From an uncultured Lachnospiraceae bacterium (GTDB lineage Bacteria > Bacillota > Clostridia > Lachnospirales > Lachnospiraceae), in the NCBI GenBank assembly GCA_944380315.1, contig CALWHG010000004.1:30126-94125 (forward strand): DNA of 64,000 nt, given 5' to 3'. The position numbers and the translations under genes were made by a program. Each line of letters begins with the position of its first letter. Position 1 is the stretch's first letter. Shown here piece after piece: positions 18,734-27,246 of the stretch. The notes beneath the pieces are model-generated. The model saw only the letters and a program-made list of their open reading frames with translations. It did no database searches and was not told the DNA's origin.

Positions 18734-20479
18734 ATGCTTAAGAACATGAAGGGATCAGGAGCTCTCGCGCTTGCGGTCGCCCTGATGGCAGCAGATATAG
18801 CTTTTGGAGCTTCAGCGATCACGGCCACATCCCCTACGGTGGGAGCGGTCCAGACCAGCAGCCTTGATGGATATGTGAACTCAGGCCCCGGTACCGTGGG
18901 AGTATTTGCCCAGGATGGAGCTCAGGACGTGACCATCATAGACGGCAGCGGAGCAGCAGAGACTCAGCCCTCTCAGCAGGAGACAGGCACAGCTCAGACC
19001 TCCCCCATACAGCCTACGGCACCCCAGACCACACAGCCTGCTCAGAACGGGACAGGGGATCTGACCCCTGGCCTTATCACAGGCCCCGGGGCTCAGCAGA
19101 CTGTTCAGCCTGGACAGGGGACCACTACAGGACAGCAGGGCCCCGGACAGCAGACTGCCGGTCAGCAGACCCAGGGACAGATCTCCCAGACAGGTACCCA
19201 GGGAGTCCAGATAAATACCAGCGTCAAGGCCCCTGAGATATCCAGTGAGGCAGGCGCTCTCTATGATGCCACCACCGGACAATTCCTTTTTGATAAAAAC
19301 GGCACCAAGGCCATGTATCCGGCATCCATCACAAAGCTCATGACGGCGCTCCTTGCAGTGGAGAACCTGAGCCTTGACGATACAGTGACCTATTCGGCTT
19401 CGGCTACCCAGGATCTGGAGTCCGGTGCGGCTACCGTAAATCTTACTGAAGGAGATACGCTTACAGTAAGAGACAGCCTTTATGCACTGCTCCTTAAGTC
19501 AGCCTGTGAGGTGGCAAACGGACTTGCGGAAAAGGTCTCCGGGACCCAGGCAGCATTTGCAGAAAGGATGAACCAGAGGGCAGTAGAGCTTGGGTGTACA
19601 GGCACTCATTTTGAAAATGCCTCCGGCCTCAACGGTGCCAGCCACTATACCACTGCCAGGGATATGGCTCTCATAGCCAATGCCGCAGTGTCAAATGACA
19701 CCATCAGGCCCATCCTTCAGACACGTACATATCAGCTCCCCGCTTCAAAGAAGCGCGGTGCCATAACCATTACGAACGGCAACAAGATGATAAATCCCGC
19801 CAACACTCAGTATTATGAGGGCATACAGGGCGGAAAGACAGGCTATACCTCAAAGGCCGGCAACACCCTGGTCGAGGTGGCCGACATAAACGGACACAGG
19901 CTCGTGGCAGTGGTCATGAAGTCAAAGAGCAAGCATTATGATGATATAAAGCTCCTGTTTGACTATGGCAAGGCGCTGCTTACGGGACAGTCCACAGGCA
20001 GCACTTCTGCAGGGACGGCCTCAGGCACGACCACCGGTACTGCTGCGTCCGGAACAGGCAGCACTCAGACCGGTACGGTGCCTGCAGGACCCGGACAGAC
20101 CCAGTCAGGACCGTCCGCCGGATCACAGCAGGGCCCTGCAGCCCAGACAGGTACAGGCTTCATAAAGACTGCTGAGGGTACACAGTATCGCAAGGCTGAT
20201 GGTACCATATGTAAAAATGAGTGGCTGGATCTGGATGGCAAGTCCTATTTCTTCAACGGAGATGGTATCATGTGTACAGGCTGGATCCATTTCTCCAACG
20301 GAGACTATTATTACTTTGACCCTGAGGACGGATCCATGGTAAGGAACAAGTGGGTGACTGACACCGAAAAGGGCAAGTCCTACTATCTTGGTTCAAACGG
20401 AGTCATGGCTACAAATACCGTCATAGACGGAACCTACAGAGTCAACGAAGAGGGAGAATACGTTGAAAAGGTCGGATGA
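18734..20479 (+). CDS. D-alanyl-D-alanine carboxypeptidase with cell-wall-binding repeats
   Basis: 581 residues, secreted. A signal peptide (1-28) leads into a ~130-residue Gln/Thr/Gly/Pro-rich linker, then a peptidase S11 domain (about 172-395) with SITK at 198-201 (nucleophile S198) and KTG at 368-370. A second low-complexity Thr/Gly/Ser linker follows, and three to four choline/cell-wall-binding type repeats (W..L.GK.YYF..DG.M) end the protein. It trims the terminal D-Ala from peptidoglycan stems. The middle catalytic motif, normally S-x-N, reads SAC at 256-258. AAGGAG lies 10 bases before the ATG. Confidence 0.92.
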   Translation: MLKNMKGSGALALAVALMAADIAFGASAITATSPTVGAVQTSSLDGYVNSGPGTVGVFAQDGAQDVTIIDGSGAAETQPSQQETGTAQTSPIQPTAPQTTQPAQNGTGDLTPGLITGPGAQQTVQPGQGTTTGQQGPGQQTAGQQTQGQISQTGTQGVQINTSVKAPEISSEAGALYDATTGQFLFDKNGTKAMYPASITKLMTALLAVENLSLDDTVTYSASATQDLESGAATVNLTEGDTLTVRDSLYALLLKSACEVANGLAEKVSGTQAAFAERMNQRAVELGCTGTHFENASGLNGASHYTTARDMALIANAAVSNDTIRPILQTRTYQLPASKKRGAITITNGNKMINPANTQYYEGIQGGKTGYTSKAGNTLVEVADINGHRLVAVVMKSKSKHYDDIKLLFDYGKALLTGQSTGSTSAGTASGTTTGTAASGTGSTQTGTVPAGPGQTQSGPSAGSQQGPAAQTGTGFIKTAEGTQYRKADGTICKNEWLDLDGKSYFFNGDGIMCTGWIHFSNGDYYYFDPEDGSMVRNKWVTDTEKGKSYYLGSNGVMATNTVIDGTYRVNEEGEYVEKVG

Positions 20480-21371
20480 GGATATTAAAACTGATCTGGA
20501 TCTCAGCTTTTTCGACAAGGAAAAAAGGAGATCCTCAGACGATAGCAAAATAAGGAAGACGGCAGGCAGAAGGAGCAGGGCAAAGAGCTCCTCCGGCCAC
20601 GGCCGTCTCTTTGCTGTATGTGCGGCAGTGATAGTGCTCGTGCTGGCAGCAGTACTGGTCTTTATGCTTAAGGGCGGAGACGGAGGTGCGACTGACGAGG
20701 CCGATGCAGCCGCAGCATCAGTGACTGCTGAGGGGCCTGCAGCTGCGTCAGAGGAGACGGAAGCTCCCGAGGATGCTTCATTGCTCAGGAACTGTGACAT
20801 CCCGGAGATCAGCATGCTCATAGACAGCTATTTCAGTCTCAGGCATAGTGCTGATGTGGAGGGGCTTTATCAGCTTTTCGGAAAATCCGAGGATGCATAT
20901 ATGGAGACGCTCAGAGAGCAGCTGACTGCTCAGGCCTCATGGATACAGGGCTTTGGAGGTATAGAGATATGGCTTGCCAACGGGCTTGATGCAGACTCGA
21001 AGGTATGCTTCGTGACCTATGACATCAACTTCCGCAGGACCGACACGGACGCTCCCGGCATCATGTACTGCTATGTGGAGAAGTCTGATGGTGGAAGCTA
21101 TATCATAGATGAGCAGCTTGAGAGCGACAAGGTGGAGCTCATAGACAGTCTGCTCAGTGAGCCCGAGGTGGATGAGCTTATAACCGAGGTGGACAACGAG
21201 CTTTCAAATGTCCTCGGCTATGACAGTGACCTGGCGCTCATCTATACTGCATTTACAAACGGAGACATTTACGATGAGTCGAACTTCGACCCTGACCGGG
21301 AGCCGGAGGTAAATCTGTTTACGGATCCCATGGACTCCGTACTTATAGAGACAGAGGAAGTGACAGGATAA
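20463..21371 (+). CDS. Single-pass membrane protein of unknown function
   Basis: 302 residues. A charged cytoplasmic segment (1-45) rich in Lys/Arg/Ser, one membrane helix (about 48-68), an Ala/Glu-rich spacer, then an extracellular domain of about 200 residues whose [18 protein letters not shown] opening resembles NTF2-like folds. The start is a TTG at 20463 with AGGGAG 6 bases upstream, inside the end of the carboxypeptidase gene (17-base overlap), so the two are coupled. A cell-envelope role is inferred from topology and neighbour only. Confidence 0.7.
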   Translation: MKRSDEDIKTDLDLSFFDKEKRRSSDDSKIRKTAGRRSRAKSSSGHGRLFAVCAAVIVLVLAAVLVFMLKGGDGGATDEADAAAASVTAEGPAAASEETEAPEDASLLRNCDIPEISMLIDSYFSLRHSADVEGLYQLFGKSEDAYMETLREQLTAQASWIQGFGGIEIWLANGLDADSKVCFVTYDINFRRTDTDAPGIMYCYVEKSDGGSYIIDEQLESDKVELIDSLLSEPEVDELITEVDNELSNVLGYDSDLALIYTAFTNGDIYDESNFDPDREPEVNLFTDPMDSVLIETEEVTG

Positions 21372-22558
21372 TGGATGTAAAGGATTTTGATTATGAGCTT
21401 CCTGAGGAGCTGATAGCCCAGGATCCACTTGAGGACCGCAGCTCCTCAAGGCTCATGCTGCTGGACAAGGAGACCGGAGAGATCGGCCATGAGCATTTCA
21501 AGGACATCATCGATCATCTGGATCCCGGAGATTGTCTGGTCATAAATGACACCAAGGTCATACCCGCAAGGCTCCTGGGAGTGAAGGAGGACACAGGTGC
21601 CCATGTGGAGATACTTCTCCTTACCAGGAAGGCAGGAGATGTATGGGAATGCCTCGTTAGGCCAGGCAAGAAGCTGCGCAAGGGGGCCAGAGCCGTTTTT
21701 GGAAACGGAGAGCTCCGGGCTGAGATACTGGACACGATAAATGACGGCAACAGGCTGGTGCATTTTGAGTATGAGGGCATATTTGAGGAGGTGCTGGACA
21801 GTCTGGGAGAGATGCCTCTGCCGCCTTATATAACCCATAAGCTCAAGGACAAGGACAGGTATCAGACTGTCTACGCCAAAAACGAGGGCTCAGCGGCAGC
21901 GCCCACTGCAGGGCTTCATTTCACCAAAGAGCTGCTTGAGCGCATAGAGGAAAAGGGCATAAGGATAGCCAGGGTCACCCTGCATGTGGGACTGGGCACC
22001 TTCAGGCCGGTCAAGGCTGAGACCATAGAGGAGCATCACATGCACTCCGAGTTTTATATAGTAAACGAGGAGACAGCAGAGCTCATAAACAGGACCATGG
22101 CAGAGGGACACAGGATAGTGTCCGTAGGCACCACCTCCACACGTACCCTGGAATCCGCAGCTGAGCTCAATCCAGAGTTTGAGGAGCTCAGGAACAGAGG
22201 GGCAGAGGTCATGGGAGCCGCAGAGGATGATATCGCCCATAAGGAGTCCGATCCTGATATGTCTGTCATGGAGGACAGGGTCAGAGGGAAGCGCTATATA
22301 GTTTCCGGGGACGGGAGGATAGTCCCGGAATACATACTCAGGGCAAAGAGCGCCTGGACGGAGATATTTATCTATCCGGGATATCAGTGGAAGCTGGTGG
22401 ATGAGCTGATCACCAATTTCCATCTGCCTCAGTCCACTCTCATCATGCTGGTGTCTGCTCTTTGCGGAAGGACTCATATCCTTGACGCATACAGGGAGGC
22501 AGTAAAGGAAAGGTACAGGTTCTTTTCCTTTGGAGACGCCATGTTCATACATGATTGA
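21371..22558 (+). CDS. queA: S-adenosylmethionine:tRNA ribosyltransferase-isomerase QueA
   Basis: 395 residues. It transfers the ribosyl part of SAM to preQ1 in tRNA to form epoxyqueuosine. Family signatures are [15 protein letters not shown] at the start, [36 protein letters not shown], and [35 protein letters not shown]. It is about 50 residues longer than usual: an acidic insert of ~55 residues (about 265-320) separates [11 protein letters not shown] from the [12 protein letters not shown] block. It overlaps the previous gene by one base (TAATG). Confidence 0.94.
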   Translation: MDVKDFDYELPEELIAQDPLEDRSSSRLMLLDKETGEIGHEHFKDIIDHLDPGDCLVINDTKVIPARLLGVKEDTGAHVEILLLTRKAGDVWECLVRPGKKLRKGARAVFGNGELRAEILDTINDGNRLVHFEYEGIFEEVLDSLGEMPLPPYITHKLKDKDRYQTVYAKNEGSAAAPTAGLHFTKELLERIEEKGIRIARVTLHVGLGTFRPVKAETIEEHHMHSEFYIVNEETAELINRTMAEGHRIVSVGTTSTRTLESAAELNPEFEELRNRGAEVMGAAEDDIAHKESDPDMSVMEDRVRGKRYIVSGDGRIVPEYILRAKSAWTEIFIYPGYQWKLVDELITNFHLPQSTLIMLVSALCGRTHILDAYREAVKERYRFFSFGDAMFIHD

Positions 22559-22561
22559 CAC

Positions 22562-22590
22562 TTGTAAAAAGGGTCAAAATAAGATAAAAT
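22562..22590 (+). promoter_or_regulatory. Promoter of tRNA-Gln
   Basis: TTGTAA and TAAAAT are separated by 17 bases; initiation would fall about 20 bases before the mature tRNA. A TTGACA a few bases upstream overlaps the queA end but is at the wrong spacing. Confidence 0.55.
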
Positions 22591-22617
22591 CTGACAAAGC
22601 GGCAACAGCCGCAGCTT

Positions 22618-22689
22618 AGGGCCATCGCCAAGCGGTAAGGCACAGCACTTTGACTGCTGCATTCGCTGGTTCAAATCCAGCTGGCCCTG
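22618..22689 (+). tRNA. tRNA-Gln (UUG)
   Basis: 72 bases fold as a cloverleaf. Acceptor stem AGGGCCA/TGGCCCT (7 bp, perfect), D-stem GCC/GGC, anticodon stem CAGCA/TGCTG with loop CTTTGAC (anticodon TTG), T-stem GCTGG/CCAGC with loop TTCAAAT, discriminator G. CCA is not encoded. A short inverted repeat (GTCTCAC-A-GTGAGAC, 22694-22708) follows before guaA. Confidence 0.95.
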
Positions 22690-22736
22690 TCAAGTCTCAC
22701 AGTGAGACCTTATATCAGTGCGCGAAAGGAGAGACG

Positions 22737-24287
22737 ATGGAACATAACGGCCAGGAAATGATCATAGTCATGGACTTTGGCGGACAGTACAATCAGCTTA
22801 TCGCCCGCAGAGTGCGTGAATGTCATGTCTATTGTGAGGTCCACCCTTCTACCCTTTCTCTGGATAAGATCAGAGAGATGGCTCCGAAGGGCATCATATT
22901 TACCGGCGGTCCCAACTCTGTCTACAACGAGGAGTCGCAGCATGTGGACAAGGCCATATTTGACATGGGCATACCCATACTCGGCATCTGCTACGGAGCC
23001 CAGCTCATAGCCTACACTCTGGGCGGCAGAGTAGAGACGGCTCCTACCTCGGAGTACGGAAGGACCGAGATCAGATATGACAGATCCTCTGTCCTTTTCA
23101 GGGATGTGCCTGAGAGCTCAGTGGCCTGGATGAGCCATACTGATTACATAGCAGAGGCTCCCGAGGGCTTCAGGGTCACGGCCTCCACAGCCGTATGTCC
23201 CATAGCTGCCATGGAGTGTGCTGAGAGGAAGATATATGCCATCCAGCCTCATCCTGAGGTAAACCATACGGAGCATGGCTTTGACATGCTTAAGGCTTTC
23301 GTCATGGATGTCTGCGGCTGCAGCGGCGACTGGACCATGGGCTCATTTATAGAAAACAGCATAGCCTCCATACGTGAAAAGGTAGGCTCAGGCAGAGTGC
23401 TGCTGGCCCTTTCCGGAGGCGTGGATTCATCGGTATGTGCCGTGCTCCTTTCCAAGGCCATCGGAAAGCAGCTGACCTGCGTATTCGTCGATCACGGTCT
23501 GCTCCGCAAAAATGAGGCTCAGGAGGTCGAGGACATATTTGGAGACAAGGGCATATATGACCTCAACTTCGTACACGTGGATGCTTCAAAGCGCTTTTAT
23601 GAAAAGCTCTCCGGGGTGACTGACCCTGAGCAGAAGCGTAAGATCATAGGCGCAGAATTCATAAATGTATTTGAGGAGGAAGCCAAAAAGATAGGTGCAG
23701 TGGACTTCCTTGCCCAGGGCACCATATATCCAGATGTCATAGAGTCGGGCCTTGGCAAGTCCGCAGTCATAAAGTCCCATCACAATGTGGGCGGACTTCC
23801 TGAGCATGTGGATTTCAAGGAGATCATAGAGCCCCTGAGGCTGCTCTTTAAGGATGAGGTCAGGGCAGCCGGCCTGGAGCTGGGACTTCCCGAATATCTG
23901 GTGTTCCGTCAGCCTTTCCCCGGTCCCGGACTTGGAGTGCGTATCATAGGCGACATAACACCGGACAAGATCAGGATAGTACAGGATGCTGACTATATAT
24001 ACAGGGATGAGATCGCAAAGGCAGGTCTTGACAAGCATATAAGCCAGTACTTTGCAGCTCTCACAAACATGCGCTCCGTAGGAGTCATGGGAGACTTCCG
24101 CACCTACGATTATGCTGTAGTACTTCGTGCGGTGCTGACCTCCGACTTCATGACGGCCACGGCAGCAGATCTGCCCTATGAGCTGCTCCAGCGCATCATG
24201 ACCCGCATAGTCAACGAGGTCAAGGGAGTCAACCGCGTACTTTACGATGTGACGAGCAAGCCCCCGGGAACCATAGAGATGGAGTGA
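22737..24287 (+). CDS. guaA: GMP synthase (glutamine-hydrolysing) GuaA
   Basis: 516 residues. It makes GMP from XMP, ATP and glutamine. The class I glutamine amidotransferase domain (about 1-195) has the nucleophile in GICYGAQL and the HPE motif in QPHPEV. The ATP-pyrophosphatase domain has the P-loop [12 protein letters not shown], and the C-terminal dimerisation domain ends in the family-typical PPGTIEME. The ATG at 22737 follows AAAGGAGAG. An integrated element starts in the last codons of this gene; the insertion preserves the reading frame and stop codon. Confidence 0.97.
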   Translation: MEHNGQEMIIVMDFGGQYNQLIARRVRECHVYCEVHPSTLSLDKIREMAPKGIIFTGGPNSVYNEESQHVDKAIFDMGIPILGICYGAQLIAYTLGGRVETAPTSEYGRTEIRYDRSSVLFRDVPESSVAWMSHTDYIAEAPEGFRVTASTAVCPIAAMECAERKIYAIQPHPEVNHTEHGFDMLKAFVMDVCGCSGDWTMGSFIENSIASIREKVGSGRVLLALSGGVDSSVCAVLLSKAIGKQLTCVFVDHGLLRKNEAQEVEDIFGDKGIYDLNFVHVDASKRFYEKLSGVTDPEQKRKIIGAEFINVFEEEAKKIGAVDFLAQGTIYPDVIESGLGKSAVIKSHHNVGGLPEHVDFKEIIEPLRLLFKDEVRAAGLELGLPEYLVFRQPFPGPGLGVRIIGDITPDKIRIVQDADYIYRDEIAKAGLDKHISQYFAALTNMRSVGVMGDFRTYDYAVVLRAVLTSDFMTATAADLPYELLQRIMTRIVNEVKGVNRVLYDVTSKPPGTIEME

Positions 24288-24288
24288 T
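24276..24288 (+). repeat. attL core (guaA-proximal copy)
   Basis: GAGATGGAGTGAT spans the last codons and stop of guaA and recurs exactly at 31600-31612. Just upstream, GGAAC also recurs beside the right copy with a 4-base shorter gap. Confidence 0.85.
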
Positions 24289-24344
24289 CCCACAGGTCTA
24301 AAAAGCCCAGTTATCACCGGACTTTTTAAGGATTTGAGCCTTTC

Positions 24345-24363
24345 GTGGCAACGAAATGGCAAC
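24345..24363 (+). repeat. Left arm-type integrase site
   Basis: GTGGCAAC-GAAA-TGGCAAC. The same bipartite motif with a different 4-base spacer is at 31480-31498, near the right end. Shared motifs inside both ends are typical integrase arm-binding sites. Confidence 0.7.
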
Positions 24364-24384
24364 AAAACTTCATTATTCAACAAT

Positions 24385-24427
24385 AAAGAGCTAACTGATT
24401 TTGATTAAGTCAGTTAGCTCTTTTTTT
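24385..24427 (+). terminator. Strong terminator inside the left end of the element, serving guaA
   Basis: AAAGAGCTAACTGA pairs with TCAGTTAGCTCTTT across an 11-base loop and is followed by seven T. It lies inside the element, so the element supplies a terminator to guaA and shields its own minus-strand genes. A smaller AAAAAG/CTTTTT hairpin precedes it at 24300-24327. Confidence 0.85.
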
Positions 24428-24447
24428 GCGCTCATGAATGAAGTGTG

Positions 24448-25299
24448 TCATTCTTTAATATTAATTTTAATTTTGGGATTACTTTTTAGAATGTCAAAGG
24501 AAGCTTTAAGTTCTTTGATCGGCAAAGGCTGAACGTGACTTCCTTCAATGTTTTCTTTGTCTTTAGTTTTGAAGATAACCGGCACTTTCACATCGTATTT
24601 TCTACAAAACGTACCATATGTATTTATACCATCGAGTATATCGTTTGCAAAGTAGCTGAAGAAATCAATATAGAGCGCATAAATCATACCACTCATGTTA
24701 TCTACCAGCCCTGGCAGATCGATTATATCATCCATCTTCTGTATGTCATCTTTAGAGTGTTTCCAATTGTCAAATTGCAGAAGGTGTTCTTTAGTGCAGA
24801 TGATTCTGCATCCAGTATCGACAGACTCTTGATATACAGAGTACGGAAATTCACAATGAACTATATAATTTCTAAAGTTTGCCCAAAATCTATACTCAAT
24901 ATTTTTATCATAGAAAGTATGGCATATTGCCTCAAAAGAAGATAACGCCTCTTTAGTGGATTTTTTCTTTAGGAGGCGAGTTTCCATATCAATGTATGTT
25001 TTGATTGAAGAAGCATAGTTCAATACCGCTTTATTGGCAAGTGTTATTGCTCGTTCTGGAGACACATTATTTCTTCTTAGCATCTTGAGATTTTGTGCCC
25101 CCATAAATCGTTTGAAGCTTTCACCATTCTCAACGACAATGTCTTTTATCTGCGTAATGCTATGATAAATACTGCATACACGGAAGGCTGAATTTAGTTG
25201 TGTAAGTTCTCCTTGTGTAATTTCATTTTTTAGTACGATATCTGCATCTGTTTTTTGTGGATGATACGTTTCGGCTACATATAAGAGTAGTTTACTCAT
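24448..25299 (-). CDS. HEPN-like protein of unknown function, element cargo
   Basis: The 283-residue, largely helical protein is not a family I can name. Its clearest feature is FRNYIVH (R143-N144-x3-H148), which has the R-N-x3-H form of the RNase active site of HEPN domains, inside a predicted helix after ALSSFEAICHTFY. No signal peptide or membrane segment is seen. The start overlaps the end of the upstream XRE regulator gene by 4 bases (ATGA), so the pair is an operon. A regulator coupled to a HEPN-like protein on a defence-bearing element suggests a toxin or phage-response effector, but that is inference. Confidence 0.55.
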   Translation of the reverse strand: MSKLLLYVAETYHPQKTDADIVLKNEITQGELTQLNSAFRVCSIYHSITQIKDIVVENGESFKRFMGAQNLKMLRRNNVSPERAITLANKAVLNYASSIKTYIDMETRLLKKKSTKEALSSFEAICHTFYDKNIEYRFWANFRNYIVHCEFPYSVYQESVDTGCRIICTKEHLLQFDNWKHSKDDIQKMDDIIDLPGLVDNMSGMIYALYIDFFSYFANDILDGINTYGTFCRKYDVKVPVIFKTKDKENIEGSHVQPLPIKELKASFDILKSNPKIKINIKE

Positions 25300-25826
25300 T
25301 TCTCCTCCTCACTCAAAGCCTCAACGAGCATATCGCTGAGTGCCTGCGAAGGCGCCTTTGCCCAACGCTGAGTGATATCAAATTCGGGATAGCGATAACG
25401 CCAACGGTCGTATTCATCCTGCGTGATCTCGCCTGCTTTGAGCATAGCGGCAGCTTGCCGCCATGCACACAGCATTTCGTGAAGCTGTGCGGCATCCTTG
25501 TTCTTGCGCACATCGACCTTCAAGCAGATTTCCCCATCGGCTTCGTCGATATGGAGTCCGTATCTGTCCTCCAAGGTAAACAGCGTGTGCATCAGACCGA
25601 TATAGGAATCAATGTCCGGTACGGCGAGAGCCTGCGGAGATACATCAAGGGTATCAGCCAATGCTGCAGTCAAATCGGTTTTAGGAGTTCTTGTCCCTGT
25701 TTCGTACTGAGCAAGACGAACATCGGCAGACTTCTCCGGGAAGCCCACCTGCATACCAAGATATTTCTGAGTCATACCACGCATATTGCGGAAAAAGTTG
25801 ATTCTTTCGCCAATAGCCATAATCAT
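25296..25826 (-). CDS. XRE-family transcriptional regulator of the element
   Basis: 176 residues. The N-terminal helix-turn-helix (about 5-62: GERINFFRNMRGMTQKYLG...ETGTRTPKTDLTAALADTL) is followed by a conserved C-terminal region (IDSYIGLMHTLFTLEDRYGL...GEITQDEYDRWRYRYPEFD) seen in regulators of Clostridiales integrative elements. It probably represses its own divergent promoters: copies of ATTTGTTTA lie in its promoter spacer and across the intergenic region. GGAGAG precedes the ATG; a second in-frame ATG is 2 codons downstream. It is translationally coupled to the HEPN-like gene. Confidence 0.85.
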   Translation of the reverse strand: MIMAIGERINFFRNMRGMTQKYLGMQVGFPEKSADVRLAQYETGTRTPKTDLTAALADTLDVSPQALAVPDIDSYIGLMHTLFTLEDRYGLHIDEADGEICLKVDVRKNKDAAQLHEMLCAWRQAAAMLKAGEITQDEYDRWRYRYPEFDITQRWAKAPSQALSDMLVEALSEEEK

Positions 25827-25856
25827 TCTCTCCTATCGTATATGTCTTATTCAAAT

Positions 25857-25885
25857 ATTATAACATATTTGTTTAGGATAGTCAA
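25857..25885 (-). promoter_or_regulatory. Near-consensus promoter of the XRE/HEPN-like operon
   Basis: On the minus strand TTGACT and TATAAT are separated by 17 bases. One copy of the ATTTGTTTA repeat (25867-25875) lies inside the spacer, consistent with autorepression. Confidence 0.8.
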
Positions 25886-25976
25886 GATATCTTAAATAAA
25901 TTTGTTTAATATTTTTCTGCAAACTCCTTGACATAAACATAAACGTTTAGCATAATAATGGTGAAGATAAACAAAT
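25867..25976. repeat. Three copies of a 9-bp operator-like motif
   Basis: ATTTGTTTA is at 25867-25875 and 25900-25908, and its reverse complement TAAACAAAT at 25968-25976. A palindrome TAAACGTTTA (25940-25949) sits between them, in the spacer of the rightward promoter. The set covers both divergent promoters and is the natural binding region for the XRE regulator. Confidence 0.65.
25928..25956 (+). promoter_or_regulatory. Rightward promoter of the element backbone
   Basis: TTGACA and CATAAT are separated by 17 bases, divergent from the XRE promoter. The palindrome TAAACGTTTA falls in the spacer. Confidence 0.75.
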
Positions 25977-26266
25977 ACGCTTAATTTTCTAAAAACGGCA
26001 TGATAATACTCGCTCGGGCAAATCGGAGGCGACAAGAAAGTATCCGACACGAAATAAGGATAATTATGCCAAAAGCTCAGAGAGCAAAGTCAATGGGAAT
26101 CTGAATCAATGTTTTAAGGATTTTTGGAAAAGACCGATGATTTTTCCTCTCTAAAATTCCGAATCAGTGAAAGGGGTGATTTACAAAACAATCCAAAACA
26201 ACTGAATAACAGCCGCAGGAAACCGTCAGTCAACCGCAGATCAACAAATCACAGGAGGTACGCTTA
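25977..26266 (+). other. Untranslated leader between the rightward promoter and the excisionase-like gene
   Basis: About 290 bases with no convincing gene on either strand. With the divergent promoters at 25857-25956 it completes the 440-base gap between genes. It may hold part of the original transfer region, but I recognise no nick site or structured RNA. Confidence 0.5.
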
Positions 26267-26458
26267 TTGAACGAAAACAACTTTATGAGAGTCGAGGATG
26301 TGGCAAAGGAGCTTGGGATCTCTATCTCCCATGCCTACAAAGTCATGCAGCAGCTCAATAAGGAGCTGAAAGCAAAAGGGTATATGACCATCGCAGGAAG
26401 GGTCAACCGCAAATATTATATGGAAAAGTTCTGCTACAACGGAACGGAAAGGAAGTGA
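26267..26458 (+). CDS. Excisionase-like small helix-turn-helix protein
   Basis: 63 residues. The RVEDVAKELGISISHAYKVMQQLNKELKAKG segment is a winged-helix/HTH of the type found in small excisionase or DNA-binding proteins placed just before tyrosine integrase genes. The start is a TTG at 26267 with AGGAGG 8 bases upstream. It ends 4 bases before the integrase fragment. It would direct integrase toward excision if the integrase were intact. Confidence 0.75.
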   Translation: MNENNFMRVEDVAKELGISISHAYKVMQQLNKELKAKGYMTIAGRVNRKYYMEKFCYNGTERK

Positions 26459-26462
26459 TCAA

Positions 26463-26864
26463 ATGGCAGTTTATAAAGAAGAAAAAACAGGCACTTGGCG
26501 AGTGATTTACCGCTACACCGATTGGACGGGTGAAAAGAAGCAGACACAGAAGCGTGGTTTTCAGACCAAGCGTGAAGCACAGGCTTGGGAGCGTGAACAG
26601 CTCAATAAAGCGAGAGCCGATCTGGATATGACCTTCAAGAGCTTCGTGGAGCAGTACACGGCAGATATGCAGACCCGCATCAAGGAAAACACATGGGCAA
26701 CCAAGGAGCATATCATCCGTTCCAAGCTGTTGCCGTACTTCGGTAAACTGAAGATGAGCAACATCACCGCCCAGCAGATCATCACATGGCAAAACGAGCT
26801 TATGTTGCCCAAGAGAAAAAAGAACACAAATTGCAAAAAGCCCTGGATGCCGCACACAAGCTGA
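26463..26864 (+). pseudogene. int: Tyrosine integrase, truncated (catalytic domain deleted)
   Basis: Of the 133 codons, the first ~114 are a normal tyrosine integrase N-terminus: arm-type DNA-binding domain (MAVYKEEKTGTWRVIYRYTDWTGEKKQTQKRGF in pieces) and the start of the SAM-like core-binding domain (TFKSFVEQYTADM...ITAQQIITWQNELM). After NELM the sequence leaves the integrase family and reads relaxase DNA in the wrong frame for 19 codons. The whole catalytic domain with the R..HxxR..Y residues is absent, so the product cannot recombine DNA. The deletion junction is near 26800. Confidence 0.88.
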
Positions 26865-27100
26865 TCGCAGAATTGAAAAACACGGTAGCCGATCTCACAA
26901 GGAAATTGGCAGCGGCAACTAAAGAGCTTGCCGAGTATAAATCCGTTCGCAGCAAACTCAACGCCGCCAACGTAGAACAAGAAAATGAGCGTCTACGCAA
27001 CAGGCTCCGCACCTATGAGGATGTAATTTTTCGAAATAATCTATGGTCTTATTTCTCCCGACACAGAGGAAAAACACCCACAAAAGACGATGCCCGCTGA
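26786..27100 (+). pseudogene. C-terminal remnant of a Pre/MobV-type relaxase
   Basis: From about 26803 the frame encodes a coiled-coil (KKEHKLQKALDAAHKLIAELKNTVADLTRKL...) ending in ENERLRNRLRTYEDVIFRNNLWSYF, which resembles the tail of plasmid recombination/mobilisation enzymes. The first seven residues are integrase DNA read in another frame. The relaxase catalytic N-terminus is missing. With the truncated integrase it marks one deletion that removed the middle of the element. Confidence 0.65.
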
Positions 27101-27138
27101 TTCCCGTGTAGAACTGTAAAAAACGCAAATTGTCAAAT

Positions 27139-27179
27139 GGGAGCGTTCAAATCATACCGCATATCGTTTGGGCGCTCCC
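27139..27179 (+). other. Long hairpin after the relaxase remnant
   Basis: GGGAGCGTTCAAA (27139-27151) pairs with TTTGGGCGCTCCC (27167-27179) over 13 bp with two G-U pairs and a 15-base loop. No T-tract follows. It could be a weak terminator or an RNA-processing element. Confidence 0.55.
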
Positions 27180-27246
27180 TATCCAAAAATCAGCCTACTT
27201 TTACAGGAGATGAGCTGAGAAAAAATCGTGAAAAACAGGAGGTTTT

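Noticed and set aside
18947-19215. Gln/Thr/Gly/Pro-rich repetitive DNA in the carboxypeptidase gene
   Set aside because: It encodes an in-frame flexible linker; it is not a CRISPR array or a mobile repeat. No CRISPR array was seen anywhere in the window.
22694-22708. Inverted repeat GTCTCAC-A-GTGAGAC after tRNA-Gln as a terminator or purine-responsive element
   Set aside because: The central loop is too small for a good hairpin, there is no T-tract, and no purine riboswitch core is present before guaA.
27139-27179. Hairpin as an origin of transfer for the element
   Set aside because: No nick-site sequence is recognisable and it lies after the relaxase tail rather than before its start.
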